Assembly (NCBI GenBank): GCA_017470935.1
Contig: JAFUXG010000006.1
Span: 62,001-126,000, forward strand
Reading direction: 5' to 3'
Origin: Lachnospiraceae bacterium
GTDB taxonomy: Bacteria > Bacillota > Clostridia > Lachnospirales > Lachnospiraceae
DNA length: 64,000 nt
This document shows positions 25,311-33,692 of the stretch, piece by piece. How positions within the stretch are numbered: the first letter of the stretch is position 1; each line of letters opens with the position of its first letter. The position numbers and the translations under genes are program-made. A model generated the notes under the pieces. That model did not search any database. It worked only from the letters and a program-made list of their open reading frames with translations, and had not been told where the DNA came from.

Positions 25311-25389
25311 TGAAAACTTCAAGGATTTATCCAATGCAAGAATTGTAAGAGCAATGGAATTGTTGGATGATGCAAAGCTATTGTTGTAA
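25303..25389 (+). pseudogene. Truncated HEPN toxin remnant
   Basis: Starts inside the MNT gene and encodes MDSENFKDLSNARIVRAMEL...DDAKLLL, the first helix of a HEPN domain, then stops. In another frame just downstream NYININSRYF resembles the next HEPN helix (NGxYxxAxxRxYYxxF). The RxxxxH active site is lost. A terminator follows immediately. Confidence 0.6.
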
Positions 25390-25406
25390 AAGAACTATAT
25401 TAATAT

Positions 25407-25443
25407 AAATTCACGTTATTTTAGAATATCGTGAATTTTTCGT
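25407..25443 (+). terminator. Terminator after the MNT/HEPN locus
   Basis: AAATTCACG (25407-25415) pairs with CGTGAATTT (25430-25438), followed by TTC GTTG. Confidence 0.75.
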
Positions 25444-25458
25444 TGTATAGGAAAAATA

Positions 25459-25487
25459 ATGACAGGCTAATAAACATTAGCTATAAT
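25459..25487 (+). promoter_or_regulatory. Promoter with GCTAAT inverted repeat, upstream of an ABC operon
   Basis: ATGACA (25459-25464), 17-base spacer, TATAAT (25482-25487). The spacer contains GCTAAT-AAAC-ATTAGC. A related copy, with a full consensus TTGACA, lies behind the operon at 27941. Confidence 0.65.
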
Positions 25488-25607
25488 GAAGCTAATAGTT
25501 ATTTCTGCAACATTTATATGCGATAAAGATGTGGTGATATGTCAAAAGCATTGAAGAAAATATATATTAGTGGATTATAGTATCAATATTTTACCGGAGG
25601 GAGAATT

Positions 25608-26336
25608 ATGAACAATACAGGAATACTTGAGATTAAGCACTATTCAAAGTCTTACGGAGGAGAGAAAAAGGCGGCAGATGATGTGAGCCTCACCGTAATG
25701 GGTGGAGATATATACGGGTTCATCGGTCACAACGGTGCAGGTAAATCAACCACGATCAGAGCAGTGGTGGGTGTGCTTGACTTTACCGAAGGAGAAATAT
25801 ACATTGACGGTCATTCCGTTAAGGAAGAACCTATGGAATGCAAGAGGGTGACAGCTTATATTCCGGACAACCCGGATCTGTATGAGAATCTGACGGGAAT
25901 CCAGTATCTTAATTTTGTGGCGGATGTTTTTGACATCAGTGCTGCCGACAGGGAAGAACGGATTAAGAAATACGCTGACACATTTGAGATAACAGAAGCT
26001 TTGGGAGATCTTATCAGTTCATATTCCCATGGGATGAAGCAGAAGGTGGCTATCATTTCGGCACTTATCCATGAGCCTAAGCTGCTTGTACTTGATGAGC
26101 CGTTTGTCGGTCTTGACCCGAAGGCAGCATTTACACTTAAGGAGATCATGCATGAAATGTGTGAAAAGGGAACGGCGATCTTCTTCTCAACCCATGTTCT
26201 GGATGTGGCTGAGAAGCTGTGTAATAAGGTTGCGATCATTAAGAAAGGTAAGATCATTGCATCAGGTACAATGGAGGAGCTTACGGAGGGACATTCACTG
26301 GAAGAGGCATTTCTGGAGGTAGAAAATGAAAAGTAA
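25608..26336 (+). CDS. ABC transporter ATPase (ABC-2 type exporter)
   Basis: A 242-residue ATPase with Walker A GHNGAGKST, signature YSHGMKQK (the degenerate form usual in drug and lantibiotic exporters), Walker B LLVLDEPFVGLD, and switch histidine in FFSTHVLD. It is preceded by GGAGGGAG and overlaps the permease gene by 11 bases. The group (CcmA-like) exports antibiotics, peptides or polysaccharide precursors; the substrate is not evident. Confidence 0.93.
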   Translation: MNNTGILEIKHYSKSYGGEKKAADDVSLTVMGGDIYGFIGHNGAGKSTTIRAVVGVLDFTEGEIYIDGHSVKEEPMECKRVTAYIPDNPDLYENLTGIQYLNFVADVFDISAADREERIKKYADTFEITEALGDLISSYSHGMKQKVAIISALIHEPKLLVLDEPFVGLDPKAAFTLKEIMHEMCEKGTAIFFSTHVLDVAEKLCNKVAIIKKGKIIASGTMEELTEGHSLEEAFLEVENEK

Positions 26337-27930
26337 AATTATACTTCTTAAAACCATGCTAAGATCCACAAGCCTTAGCAATATATATAAGTATACAAAG
26401 GATAAAAAGAAGAAAAAGAAAGTGATCGCAAGCTGCATAGGTCTTTTTTGCCTGTATGCCATGCTTATGGGATACAGCATAGCAATGTGTGTCGGGTATG
26501 GGAAGCTTAATATCATTGATGGGGTACCTGTGATGTGTGCTTTGATCATAAGTGCGTTTTCCTTCATATCCACCATATTCAAGACAAACGGATATCTGTT
26601 CAACTTCAAGGAATACGATATGCTGATGGCACTTCCCTTTGAGGCAAGGACTGTGGCGGCCTGCAAGTTCATGTATATGTATATGAAGAGTCTGCCCTGG
26701 TATCTTAGTATATCCTTTGCTATGATGATCGGGTACGGATATTTTGCTCGTCCAAGTATTATTGGTTATGTTTTATGGATCATATTAACTTTCTTTTTGC
26801 CGATCATTCCCATGCTTTTTGCTGCATTTATCGGATTTTTGATAGCAAGGGTAAGCTCGGGATTTCGAAAGAGCAATTTTATTCAGACGGTGCTGACATT
26901 TATTTTTGTTATATTCTGCTTCTCACTTCAATACATTATAGATGCCATATTTGAAGATGATAAGGTGGAGGTTGTTCTGACAAAGACATCTGAAATGATG
27001 GACCAGGCGGGAAATGTGTATTTTCCTGCGGGATGGTTTTCCGGTGCGGTTAAGGAGTTTACTGTTTCAGATATTCTGCTTCTTATCGGTGTAAGTGTGC
27101 TCCTGTTTTCCGTAGTGTTCCATATCGTGGGTAATTCCTACAGGAGAATTAATTCCAGTCTGAAATCCCATGCTGCCATGAAAAAATATAAGATGACCGG
27201 ACAGAAGAAGAGAAGTGTGGTGAATGCTATTGCATTCAAGGAGTTCAGGAGAATGACCGGCTCCACCGTATATATGACAAACGGTGCAATGGGAGAGGTT
27301 CTGGCAGTGTTGCTTGGAATTGTAACTCTTGTAATCGGATTTGATAATATTATTTCCCTAATCACAAAGGGCGCTCCCGTTGATTCTGCAATTCTTCAGC
27401 CTGCGATACCCTTCATTGTTTACTTTTTCATAGGCATGGTGGCTACTACTGCATTTACACCTTCATTGGAGGGGAAGAATTACTGGATACTTCAGAGTCT
27501 TCCCATTGATAAAAAGACTGTTGCCAAGGGAAAGATGCTTTTTAATATGTACCTGACGGTACCGTTTATGACCTTCGGAATACTGTGTCTTTGCATATCC
27601 GCAAAGGTTACGGTTATAAATACTATATTGTATATAATTCTTGGTGCGGCTCTGTGCGCCTTCTCCACGGCATGGGGATGCGTGTGCGGAATCAGGCACA
27701 TGAGGCTCGACTGGGAGAATGAGATTGAAGTGATCAAGCAGAGTGCGGCGGTTGCAATCTATATGTTCCCGAATATGTTTGTTGTAATGGGACTTATCGT
27801 GCTGGTGGTAATACTTGGCATGCATACGGATCACAGGGTGCTGACACTGATATTTATATTGATTGCATCCATACTGGCTGGGCTAAGCTACTTGAGGGTG
27901 ATGGCCTTATCGAATAAAAAGGGCTGGTGA
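26326..27930 (+). CDS. ABC-2 type transporter permease
   Basis: A 534-residue integral membrane protein with about ten to twelve predicted spans in two halves, and a Lys-rich N-terminal loop (YTKDKKKKKKVIA) facing the cytoplasm by the positive-inside rule. It overlaps the ATPase gene, so the two form one exporter. A terminator lies 75 bases downstream, but a consensus promoter intervenes between the stop codon and that terminator. Confidence 0.9.
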   Translation: MKSKIILLKTMLRSTSLSNIYKYTKDKKKKKKVIASCIGLFCLYAMLMGYSIAMCVGYGKLNIIDGVPVMCALIISAFSFISTIFKTNGYLFNFKEYDMLMALPFEARTVAACKFMYMYMKSLPWYLSISFAMMIGYGYFARPSIIGYVLWIILTFFLPIIPMLFAAFIGFLIARVSSGFRKSNFIQTVLTFIFVIFCFSLQYIIDAIFEDDKVEVVLTKTSEMMDQAGNVYFPAGWFSGAVKEFTVSDILLLIGVSVLLFSVVFHIVGNSYRRINSSLKSHAAMKKYKMTGQKKRSVVNAIAFKEFRRMTGSTVYMTNGAMGEVLAVLLGIVTLVIGFDNIISLITKGAPVDSAILQPAIPFIVYFFIGMVATTAFTPSLEGKNYWILQSLPIDKKTVAKGKMLFNMYLTVPFMTFGILCLCISAKVTVINTILYIILGAALCAFSTAWGCVCGIRHMRLDWENEIEVIKQSAAVAIYMFPNMFVVMGLIVLVVILGMHTDHRVLTLIFILIASILAGLSYLRVMALSNKKGW

Positions 27931-27940
27931 TGAGAGGTTA

Positions 27941-27969
27941 TTGACAGGCTGATAGTCGTTAACTATAAT
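27941..27969 (+). promoter_or_regulatory. Consensus promoter directly behind the ABC operon
   Basis: TTGACA (27941-27946), 17-base spacer, TATAAT (27964-27969). It begins 10 bases after the permease stop codon, and a terminator occupies 28005-28035, so it would produce an RNA of about 55-60 bases only. The region resembles the promoter at 25459 over about 50 bases. Confidence 0.7.
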
Positions 27970-28004
27970 ATAGCTAATATTTATTAGCGGATAAAAGATG
28001 ATGT

Positions 28005-28035
28005 GAGCAGGATCATTCCTGCTCATTTATTTTGG
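28005..28035 (+). terminator. Terminator of the ABC operon or of a short RNA
   Basis: GAGCAGGA (28005-28012), TCAT, TCCTGCTC (28017-28024), then ATTTATTTT. Confidence 0.85.
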
Positions 28036-28099
28036 TTGTTTTTTCCTAAAGTTTGGGTATAATAAAGAATAGGCATCTGTATATGGAATCTAAACGAAG

Positions 28100-28172
28100 T
28101 TTTCGAGATTATGAGAATGTACGAAGTACTTCTCATAATATACGTTATTGCTGAGTTTCGCAAATGATTGGA
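28100..28172 (+). repeat. Dispersed palindromic repeat, family 1 (complete copy)
   Basis: ATTATGAGAA (28108-28117) pairs perfectly with TTCTCATAAT (28130-28139), and GTAC-GAA-GTAC closes the tip. It continues to GAGTTTCGCAAATG (28153-28166). The hairpin half recurs at 5850 and the right half at 38998. It ends about 30 bases before a GTG start codon. Confidence 0.7.
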
Positions 28173-28198
28173 GAATGAATGAAAACAGGAGGTTTTGT

Positions 28199-28921
28199 GT
28201 GAGAGCTTCAAAATTAAGAATAAAAGATATATATATGTTTATTTGCTGTGGGGTGTGCTTAGGTGTGATGGGTATCGTACTTAGCGCCTGCGGGCAGGAA
28301 AATGGTGTGCAAAATAGAGAAGGCCAGGATGTGATTGAAGTACCTGATGAAACAGAAAGCACTGATGGCAGTGAAATGATTGATGGTAACGAAAACAGTG
28401 ATAACCCAGAAGCTTCAGGGGATAATGGTTCTGACAGCAACAACAGTGGTGACGGCCTGACAGATGACGGCAATGTAACATACGGAGAGCTTTCCGAGGG
28501 TGATAAGGCACCGGATTTTGCTGCTGAGCTTGCTAGTGGAGATAAGTTTGTTCTTTCAGAGAATTCCGGCAAGGTGATTCTTCTTAACTTCTGGGCGACA
28601 TGGTGTGGTCCGTGTGTAGAAGAAATGCCTGCATTTGAGAAGCTTAACAATGAATATGGTGATGATGTGAAGATATTATGTGTTAATTGTGTTGAGAGCA
28701 AGAGTACGGTGGATGGTTTCATTAAGGAGAATGGATACACCTTTCCAATTGCCTATGACGAAGAGGGTATAGTAAATTACCGCTACCCGACACAGGGAAT
28801 TCCGTATACCCTTGTTGTCGGTAAGGATGGCGTTATCAAGAGCATTTATCTTGGCTCTGCGGGAATGGAGCAACAGTATGAGGCATATAAGGCTTCCATT
28901 GATGCAGCCCTTGCAGAGTAA
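28199..28921 (+). CDS. TlpA/ResA-like thioredoxin lipoprotein
   Basis: A 240-residue exported thiol-disulfide protein. The GTG start at 28199 follows AGGAGG; upstream in-frame starts lie in a repeat element. A signal peptide ends in the lipobox LSAC (C31), so it is anchored outside the membrane. A long acidic Ser/Asn/Asp-rich linker follows (residues about 35-95). The thioredoxin fold has the WCGPC active site and GIPYTLVVGKDG with the cis-proline. Relatives reduce disulfides during cytochrome or spore-coat maturation. The next genes encode a CD1871A protein and a membrane ferredoxin, suggesting a dedicated electron route. Confidence 0.92.
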   Translation: MRASKLRIKDIYMFICCGVCLGVMGIVLSACGQENGVQNREGQDVIEVPDETESTDGSEMIDGNENSDNPEASGDNGSDSNNSGDGLTDDGNVTYGELSEGDKAPDFAAELASGDKFVLSENSGKVILLNFWATWCGPCVEEMPAFEKLNNEYGDDVKILCVNCVESKSTVDGFIKENGYTFPIAYDEEGIVNYRYPTQGIPYTLVVGKDGVIKSIYLGSAGMEQQYEAYKASIDAALAE

Positions 28922-29037
28922 TGGTGTAGTGGTCTTGTGAGACGCAGGGTAACAATTGAGCAATTATGATATATCAAATAAGAGATAAAGATAACCCATC
29001 GAACTAATAAAGGGTGAATGTTAGCGGGGCAGTATAA

Positions 29038-29256
29038 GTGAGTGAAGAAAAGATAAATGACAAAGAGATATCAGATAAAAAGAATATGGCAGATGGTGCA
29101 AAAACACAAAGGAAAACTGCAGTAATACCGGCACTTCGTCTCTGCCTGCTGGCAGCGGGACTGGTGCTTATGGTCGTTGGAATCTGCAACAAGGATCATA
29201 TTGATGTAATGAACAAGGCAGTCAGAATATGCTATGAATGTATCGGCATAGGCTGA
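29038..29256 (+). CDS. CD1871A-family CXXC-motif protein
   Basis: A 72-residue protein with a charged N-terminus, one membrane span (LCLLAAGLVLMVVGI) and the terminal motif CYECIGIG. This ending is the hallmark of the small CD1871A-type family, found next to TlpA-like and NapH-like proteins in Clostridia. Start is a GTG with a weak ribosome site. The CXXC could be a redox relay between the membrane ferredoxin and the thioredoxin-like lipoprotein; this is inference from gene order. Confidence 0.8.
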   Translation: MSEEKINDKEISDKKNMADGAKTQRKTAVIPALRLCLLAAGLVLMVVGICNKDHIDVMNKAVRICYECIGIG

Positions 29257-29263
29257 GGGAATT

Positions 29264-29332
29264 ATGCCGATGCTATGGGATTGGCATATGGTATTGATCA
29301 TGCTGGTTGGGCATATAAAGATTAGGATATAG
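29264..29332 (+). CDS. Possible 22-residue hydrophobic peptide
   Basis: GAGGGA closely precedes an ATG encoding MPMLWDWHMVLIMLVGHIKI and two more residues. It lies snugly between the CD1871A gene and the ferredoxin gene and would be a single membrane segment. Too short to judge. Confidence 0.3.
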   Translation: MPMLWDWHMVLIMLVGHIKIRI

Positions 29333-29348
29333 AACCGGGGGCACAGTA

Positions 29349-30203
29349 ATGAAATTGAGCAGTTATAAGCGCAGGATTACCCAGGTTGTCTGTGCTGTAT
29401 TATACAATTGTAATTTTACCGGCTTTGCCAAGGGAAGAATTTATCAAGGTGATATCAAGGGTGCATGCGTGCCTGGACTTAACTGCTATTCATGTCCGGG
29501 AGCCATAGGCTCCTGTCCTCTCGGAAGTCTTCAGTCAGCACTTGTGTCAGCAAAATATAAGTTTAATTATTATGTTCTTGGCTTGCTGATATTATTTGGA
29601 GTAATATTTGGACGGGTCATATGCGGCTTTCTATGTCCCTTTGGACTGCTTCAGGAGCTTACATATAAGCTTAATACTCCAAAGCTTAAAAAGGGAACCT
29701 GGAGTCAGGTGCTTTCTTACCTGAAATATGTTATATTATTAGTGTTTGTAATAGGAATACCACTTGTAAAGCATAATCCGGGATTTTGCAAATATATTTG
29801 CCCGGCAGGAACCTTAGAGGGAGGGCTTTTTTTGACTGCAGTGCAGGAACAGCTTAGAGCACTTACAGGCTTTCTTTTTTCCTGGAAGGTTTTTTTACTG
29901 GTTATTATAGCAGCATCCTCGGTGTTTGTGTTCAGATGCTTCTGCCGTTTTTTGTGTCCATTAGGTGCTATTTATTCATTGTTTCACAGGGTCGCACTTT
30001 GCGGTGTAAGGGTTGATGATAATAAATGTGTGGGCTGCAATATATGTGTCCGTGAGTGTAAAATGGATGTAAGCAGGGTAGGGGACAGAGAGTGTGTGCA
30101 TTGTGGTGACTGTATCGGACACTGCCCGGTATCTGCTATTTCATTTAAAACAATTAATATAAAGGATGATGTAGAGGCTGTTGACAATGATCCTTCAGTT
30201 TGA
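29349..30203 (+). CDS. NapH-like membrane 4Fe-4S ferredoxin
   Basis: A 284-residue membrane iron-sulfur protein. Four or so spans are interspersed with paired-cysteine motifs FLCPFG and RFLCPLG, typical of the NapH/RnfB-related group, and the C-terminus carries two ferredoxin motifs, CVGCNICVRECKMDV and CVHCGDCIGHCP. The N-terminal GLNCYSCPGAIGSCPLGS is diagnostic for the clostridial subgroup that neighbours CD1871A proteins. It probably moves electrons from a cytoplasmic donor across the membrane to the thiol proteins encoded upstream; the direction is inferred. Confidence 0.9.
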   Translation: MKLSSYKRRITQVVCAVLYNCNFTGFAKGRIYQGDIKGACVPGLNCYSCPGAIGSCPLGSLQSALVSAKYKFNYYVLGLLILFGVIFGRVICGFLCPFGLLQELTYKLNTPKLKKGTWSQVLSYLKYVILLVFVIGIPLVKHNPGFCKYICPAGTLEGGLFLTAVQEQLRALTGFLFSWKVFLLVIIAASSVFVFRCFCRFLCPLGAIYSLFHRVALCGVRVDDNKCVGCNICVRECKMDVSRVGDRECVHCGDCIGHCPVSAISFKTINIKDDVEAVDNDPSV

Positions 30204-30274
30204 GGAAGCTGTAGGAATGAACATATGGAGCCTGTAGTTGACATGATGATCATATTATATAGGGAGGAAGGCTT

Positions 30275-30925
30275 ATGATAGGTAATAGATATTTTAGAAA
30301 TATAATACTTGGAGCTGCAGCTTTATTGGCTGTCCTTTCTTCCACAACTGTCAGTGCCAGGGTTAAGGAGCATGATGTAAGGGAGCTTGATAGTTTCAAT
30401 GCCATAAGCTATGTGGAGACACCCCAGCCGGATAGTTCTGTTACCCTTGGGGCAGGTGTTAAGGCCGGACAGACTATAGGATGGAAAGCGCCGGATGGAA
30501 GCGCTGGTGATAGGATACTTGTAACAAATGTGGATTATAAGAATAAGACCGGAACAGCTACTGTAGTATGGCATAAGGAAGCAGGGAAGACTATTGAGAT
30601 CAAGGATGAATACGAATATTACGGACTGACACTTAAAATTACTGCTATTGCCGATGGTGCCTGTAAGGCTAATAAGAAGGCCACCTCAGTCATAATTGGC
30701 AGGAATGTGAAAAAGATCGGAAAGAAAGCCTTCTATGGACTTAAGAAGTGCAATACCCTGACTATTAAGAGCACAAAGCTTACAGCAAAAAATGTTGGTA
30801 AGAAAGCATTTGGCAACATGAAAAAGAATATTAAGGTCAAGGTTCCAAAGAAGAAATATAAGGCATATAAGAAGTGGCTCTGCAAGAAGGGATTATCAAA
30901 GAAAGCAGCCTTAAAAAAGATATAA
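30275..30925 (+). CDS. Secreted Lys-rich protein with BspA-like LRR repeats
   Basis: A 216-residue exported protein. A signal peptide (ILGAAALLAVLSSTTVSA) precedes a mature part. Residues about 125-190 hold degenerate BspA-type leucine-rich repeats (VIIGRNVKKIGKKAFYGLKK), and the C-terminus is a very basic tail. AGGGAGGAAGG precedes the ATG. BspA-like LRR proteins mediate surface or matrix contacts in gut bacteria; the ligand is unknown. It is probably monocistronic. Confidence 0.8.
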   Translation: MIGNRYFRNIILGAAALLAVLSSTTVSARVKEHDVRELDSFNAISYVETPQPDSSVTLGAGVKAGQTIGWKAPDGSAGDRILVTNVDYKNKTGTATVVWHKEAGKTIEIKDEYEYYGLTLKITAIADGACKANKKATSVIIGRNVKKIGKKAFYGLKKCNTLTIKSTKLTAKNVGKKAFGNMKKNIKVKVPKKKYKAYKKWLCKKGLSKKAALKKI

Positions 30926-31010
30926 CAGGCAGCTGTAGGACTTTCCTGCACTGCCAGGAGAATTGCTGCAAAAGCTGCAAGATTTAATAAAATACGAGGG
31001 GAAGATTAAT

Positions 31011-33194
31011 ATGGCAAGAAAAGGTTCTAAAAAACTAAGAAGGATCAAAAAGACCCATTCATGGGTAGTTATCCTGTTATTTCTTATAGTCCAGGCTATG
31101 GCGGCAGGCTTGATATTTGGATTTGGCAGTGTTTTTCTAAGTTATTTTGTTGAGAGCAGGGTTGAGTCTGAGCTTCAATCGGTCTCTTATCTGGCAAGAT
31201 TATACGAGATCAGTTTAGAGGATGAAAAGCAGGAGGACGTATATAAGTTAATTGATGAAAGCGGACGGGACTACATCATAAGAGATGAGTCTGGCAATGT
31301 TATCCATGATAAGGGTAATATAACGTTAGGAGATACAGGAAAGATTGTTTTGTCAAATGTGAGTTTAAGTGTGGCAGAACAGTATGATGACCCCAATGAT
31401 CCGGTGGACAGTATTATAATGGGTGATGAGCGCTATGAGATAGGTTTTAATGATAATGCTAAGGTGTATGAGGATACAGAATATGATTATGTGTATGTAA
31501 ATGATGCAAATGAAATAGATATAAGATTCAAAAAATTATACAATGACATTACTAAGTCGCCCATTTCAAATGTAGAAATAGACGAGAATATGTCTAAGGA
31601 GGATATTGATAGGCTGGTTACCGGCAAGATAGCTGAAACAAAAGAATCCACAAAGGGTATTATAGCCCTTGAGGCTGATTCCACTGTTCATCTGCCATAT
31701 TGGGTATCTCTGAGTGTTAACGATGGCAAAGAGGAATTTATTGGGAAGGCGTATATTAATTTTGCAATTACGGATCTGGGTTTCTTTGCAATTTTTATTA
31801 TACTGCTTGTATTATTAGCATTCCTTATATTCGTAATAATGATTGTATTTATAATAAGCAATTTTATTAACCAAAGGAAGACCATCAAGCTGCTGTTTAC
31901 CGATATTGTCACAAACGGTCATAACTGGATGTGGTTCCTGTACAGAGGGGAGCATTTTCTTAGAAGATGGGGCAGTGCCAGAAGTACGTATGCAGTTGTG
32001 AATATTGTATTTGTAAAGTATAGAAACTACTGTGTGTGCCATTCCATAGAGCAGGGAGAAAAGATGCTTAAGAAGGTGTATGACCATATTGGCAAGCACC
32101 TTGAAAAGAAGGAAATGATCGCCCATGTATCCAATTCGAACTTTGCCCTGCTGTTAAAATATGAAGATCCGGATAAGCTTAAGATGAGACTTCAAAGTAT
32201 TATATTGGAGCTTGAAAAGATAGATGCTGACCATGTATTCAGCTTCCAGGCAGGAGTGGATCTTATTGGTGTCTGGAAAAATGAAAATGGAAGGGTTATA
32301 AGAAGAAAGGACATCGATTTAGAGGTTGAGTATAATAATGCCTGTACAGCAAGAGCTACCCTGGCAGATAAGGACGAGTCCGGAGTGGCATTCTTTGATG
32401 ACAAGCTGATAGAGGATCAGAAATGGATCGATAAGGTAACAGAGAGGCAGCGCTACGCCATTGAACACGAGGAATTCATGGTATATTACCAGCCCAAATA
32501 TGATCCAAGTACCAATAAGCTAAGAGGCGCCGAGGCGCTTATCAGATGGCAGAATGAGGAAATGGGCTTTGTTCCGCCGGGAAGATTTATTCCAATATTT
32601 GAAAAGAGTGGATTTATTACGGAGATAGACCATTATATGTTAGAGCATGTGGCAAGAGACCAGAAGGCATGGCTTGATAAGGGCTTTGAATGTGTTCCTG
32701 TTTCAGTCAATGTGTCCAGAGCACATTTTATCGAGAGTGATCTTGCAGAGCAGATAAGGGATATTGTGGATAAGGCGGGAACGCCTCATAAATATATAGA
32801 GATAGAGCTTACAGAGAGTGCATTCTTTGATGATAAAAAGGCATTGATAGCCACTATTACAAAACTTAAGGAATATGGCTTTGCTGTGTCAATGGATGAT
32901 TTCGGATCAGGCTATTCATCTCTTAACTCCCTTAAGGATATGCCTCTTGATGTATTGAAGCTTGATGCTGAGTTCTTCCGGGGAGATTCCCAGGGCGATA
33001 GAGGCGAGATAGTCGTATCAGAGGCAATCAAGCTTGCAAAGAGTCTTAACATGCGTACCGTCGCAGAGGGCGTTGAGGTTAAGGAGCAGGTTGACTTCCT
33101 TGCCAGCCAGGGCTGTGACATGATACAGGGTTATTACTTTGCTAAGCCTATGCCAAAGGAGGATTATGAGCAGAGGATGAAGGGAATAGAGTAA
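31011..33194 (+). CDS. Membrane EAL-domain c-di-GMP phosphodiesterase
   Basis: A 727-residue membrane protein. One N-terminal span (about residues 13-40), an extracytoplasmic sensor region, a second span (about 255-285), a degenerate GGDEF-like domain without a GGDEF motif, and a C-terminal EAL domain. The EAL signature is EALIRW; ELTES, DDFGSGYSSL and VAEGVE, which carry metal-binding and catalytic residues, are all intact, so hydrolysis of c-di-GMP is expected. Start at 31011 follows GAGGGGAAG; the TTG frame extension from 30963 is not supported. Confidence 0.93.
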   Translation: MARKGSKKLRRIKKTHSWVVILLFLIVQAMAAGLIFGFGSVFLSYFVESRVESELQSVSYLARLYEISLEDEKQEDVYKLIDESGRDYIIRDESGNVIHDKGNITLGDTGKIVLSNVSLSVAEQYDDPNDPVDSIIMGDERYEIGFNDNAKVYEDTEYDYVYVNDANEIDIRFKKLYNDITKSPISNVEIDENMSKEDIDRLVTGKIAETKESTKGIIALEADSTVHLPYWVSLSVNDGKEEFIGKAYINFAITDLGFFAIFIILLVLLAFLIFVIMIVFIISNFINQRKTIKLLFTDIVTNGHNWMWFLYRGEHFLRRWGSARSTYAVVNIVFVKYRNYCVCHSIEQGEKMLKKVYDHIGKHLEKKEMIAHVSNSNFALLLKYEDPDKLKMRLQSIILELEKIDADHVFSFQAGVDLIGVWKNENGRVIRRKDIDLEVEYNNACTARATLADKDESGVAFFDDKLIEDQKWIDKVTERQRYAIEHEEFMVYYQPKYDPSTNKLRGAEALIRWQNEEMGFVPPGRFIPIFEKSGFITEIDHYMLEHVARDQKAWLDKGFECVPVSVNVSRAHFIESDLAEQIRDIVDKAGTPHKYIEIELTESAFFDDKKALIATITKLKEYGFAVSMDDFGSGYSSLNSLKDMPLDVLKLDAEFFRGDSQGDRGEIVVSEAIKLAKSLNMRTVAEGVEVKEQVDFLASQGCDMIQGYYFAKPMPKEDYEQRMKGIE

Positions 33195-33201
33195 AATACA
33201 G

Positions 33202-33234
33202 GGCGCTGTTACAACACATGGCTGTGACAGCGCC
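33202..33234. repeat. Dispersed palindromic repeat, family 2
   Basis: GGCGCTGT (33202-33209) pairs with ACAGCGCC (33227-33234); the loop ACAACACATGGCTGT is conserved in copies at about 4017-4050 and 55670-55705. It lies 8 bases after the EAL gene and may be used as an RNA 3' end. Confidence 0.65.
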
Positions 33235-33249
33235 TTATACAATAAGCTG

Positions 33250-33289
33250 ATGGCTGTATCGGATATGATTACCGATACAGCCATTTTTA
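33250..33289. terminator. Bidirectional terminator between EAL and XRE genes
   Basis: ATGGCTGTATCGG (33250-33262) pairs perfectly with CCGATACAGCCAT (33272-33284), followed by TTTTT. The XRE gene on the other strand ends at 33298, so both transcripts could use it. Confidence 0.85.
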
Positions 33290-33297
33290 TGCAAATA

Positions 33298-33603
33298 TTA
33301 CAATTCTTTAAGAAAGCAAAGAAGATAATTCTGCTGGGATGGGTTCAATCTGCTGATAGCATTGAGTAATTCAAGCTGTGTATCATTAAGTAAAACAGTT
33401 TTATCGTTGTTATCAAGAAAGAATTGGGACAGCGTGATACCGTATGCATCACAGATTTTTTGCAGGGATGGAATAGAGGGCAGTGTGTTTTTGCGATACC
33501 AGGATGATATTGTTGACTGAGTTAACCCGGATTGTTCTGCAAGCTGATACTCACTCCAATGACGTTCCTCTCTCATATTACTTATTTTGTCTAAAATTCC
33601 CAT
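33298..33603 (-). CDS. XRE-family transcriptional regulator
   Basis: A 101-residue protein: an XRE helix-turn-helix at residues about 5-62 (YQLAEQSGLTQSTISSWYRK; PSIPSLQKICDAYGITLSQF) and a short C-terminal helix with LNPSQQNYLLCFLKEL. AGGAGG precedes the ATG on the minus strand. It is divergent from a large secreted protein; the space between them contains a GCGTAT inverted repeat over a promoter, a likely binding site, so the neighbour or itself may be its target. Confidence 0.88.
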   Translation of the reverse strand: MGILDKISNMREERHWSEYQLAEQSGLTQSTISSWYRKNTLPSIPSLQKICDAYGITLSQFFLDNNDKTVLLNDTQLELLNAISRLNPSQQNYLLCFLKEL

Positions 33604-33655
33604 AAATACCTCCTATTATTACTTTAATTTTGCGTATATTTTAGATAAAAAAGCG

Positions 33656-33692
33656 TTGCAAATTAATGCGCAAAAGCGTATAATAAATACGC
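33656..33692 (+). promoter_or_regulatory. Promoter overlapped by a GCGTAT operator
   Basis: TTGCAA (33656-33661), 17-base spacer, TATAAT (33679-33684). GCGTAT-AATAA-ATACGC (33676-33692) is a perfect inverted repeat covering the -10 box. Half sites TGCGTATA (33631) and TGCGTAT (33764) flank it. The promoter reads toward the secreted protein gene at 33803. An AATCTG/CAGATT hairpin lies in its leader. Confidence 0.7.
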
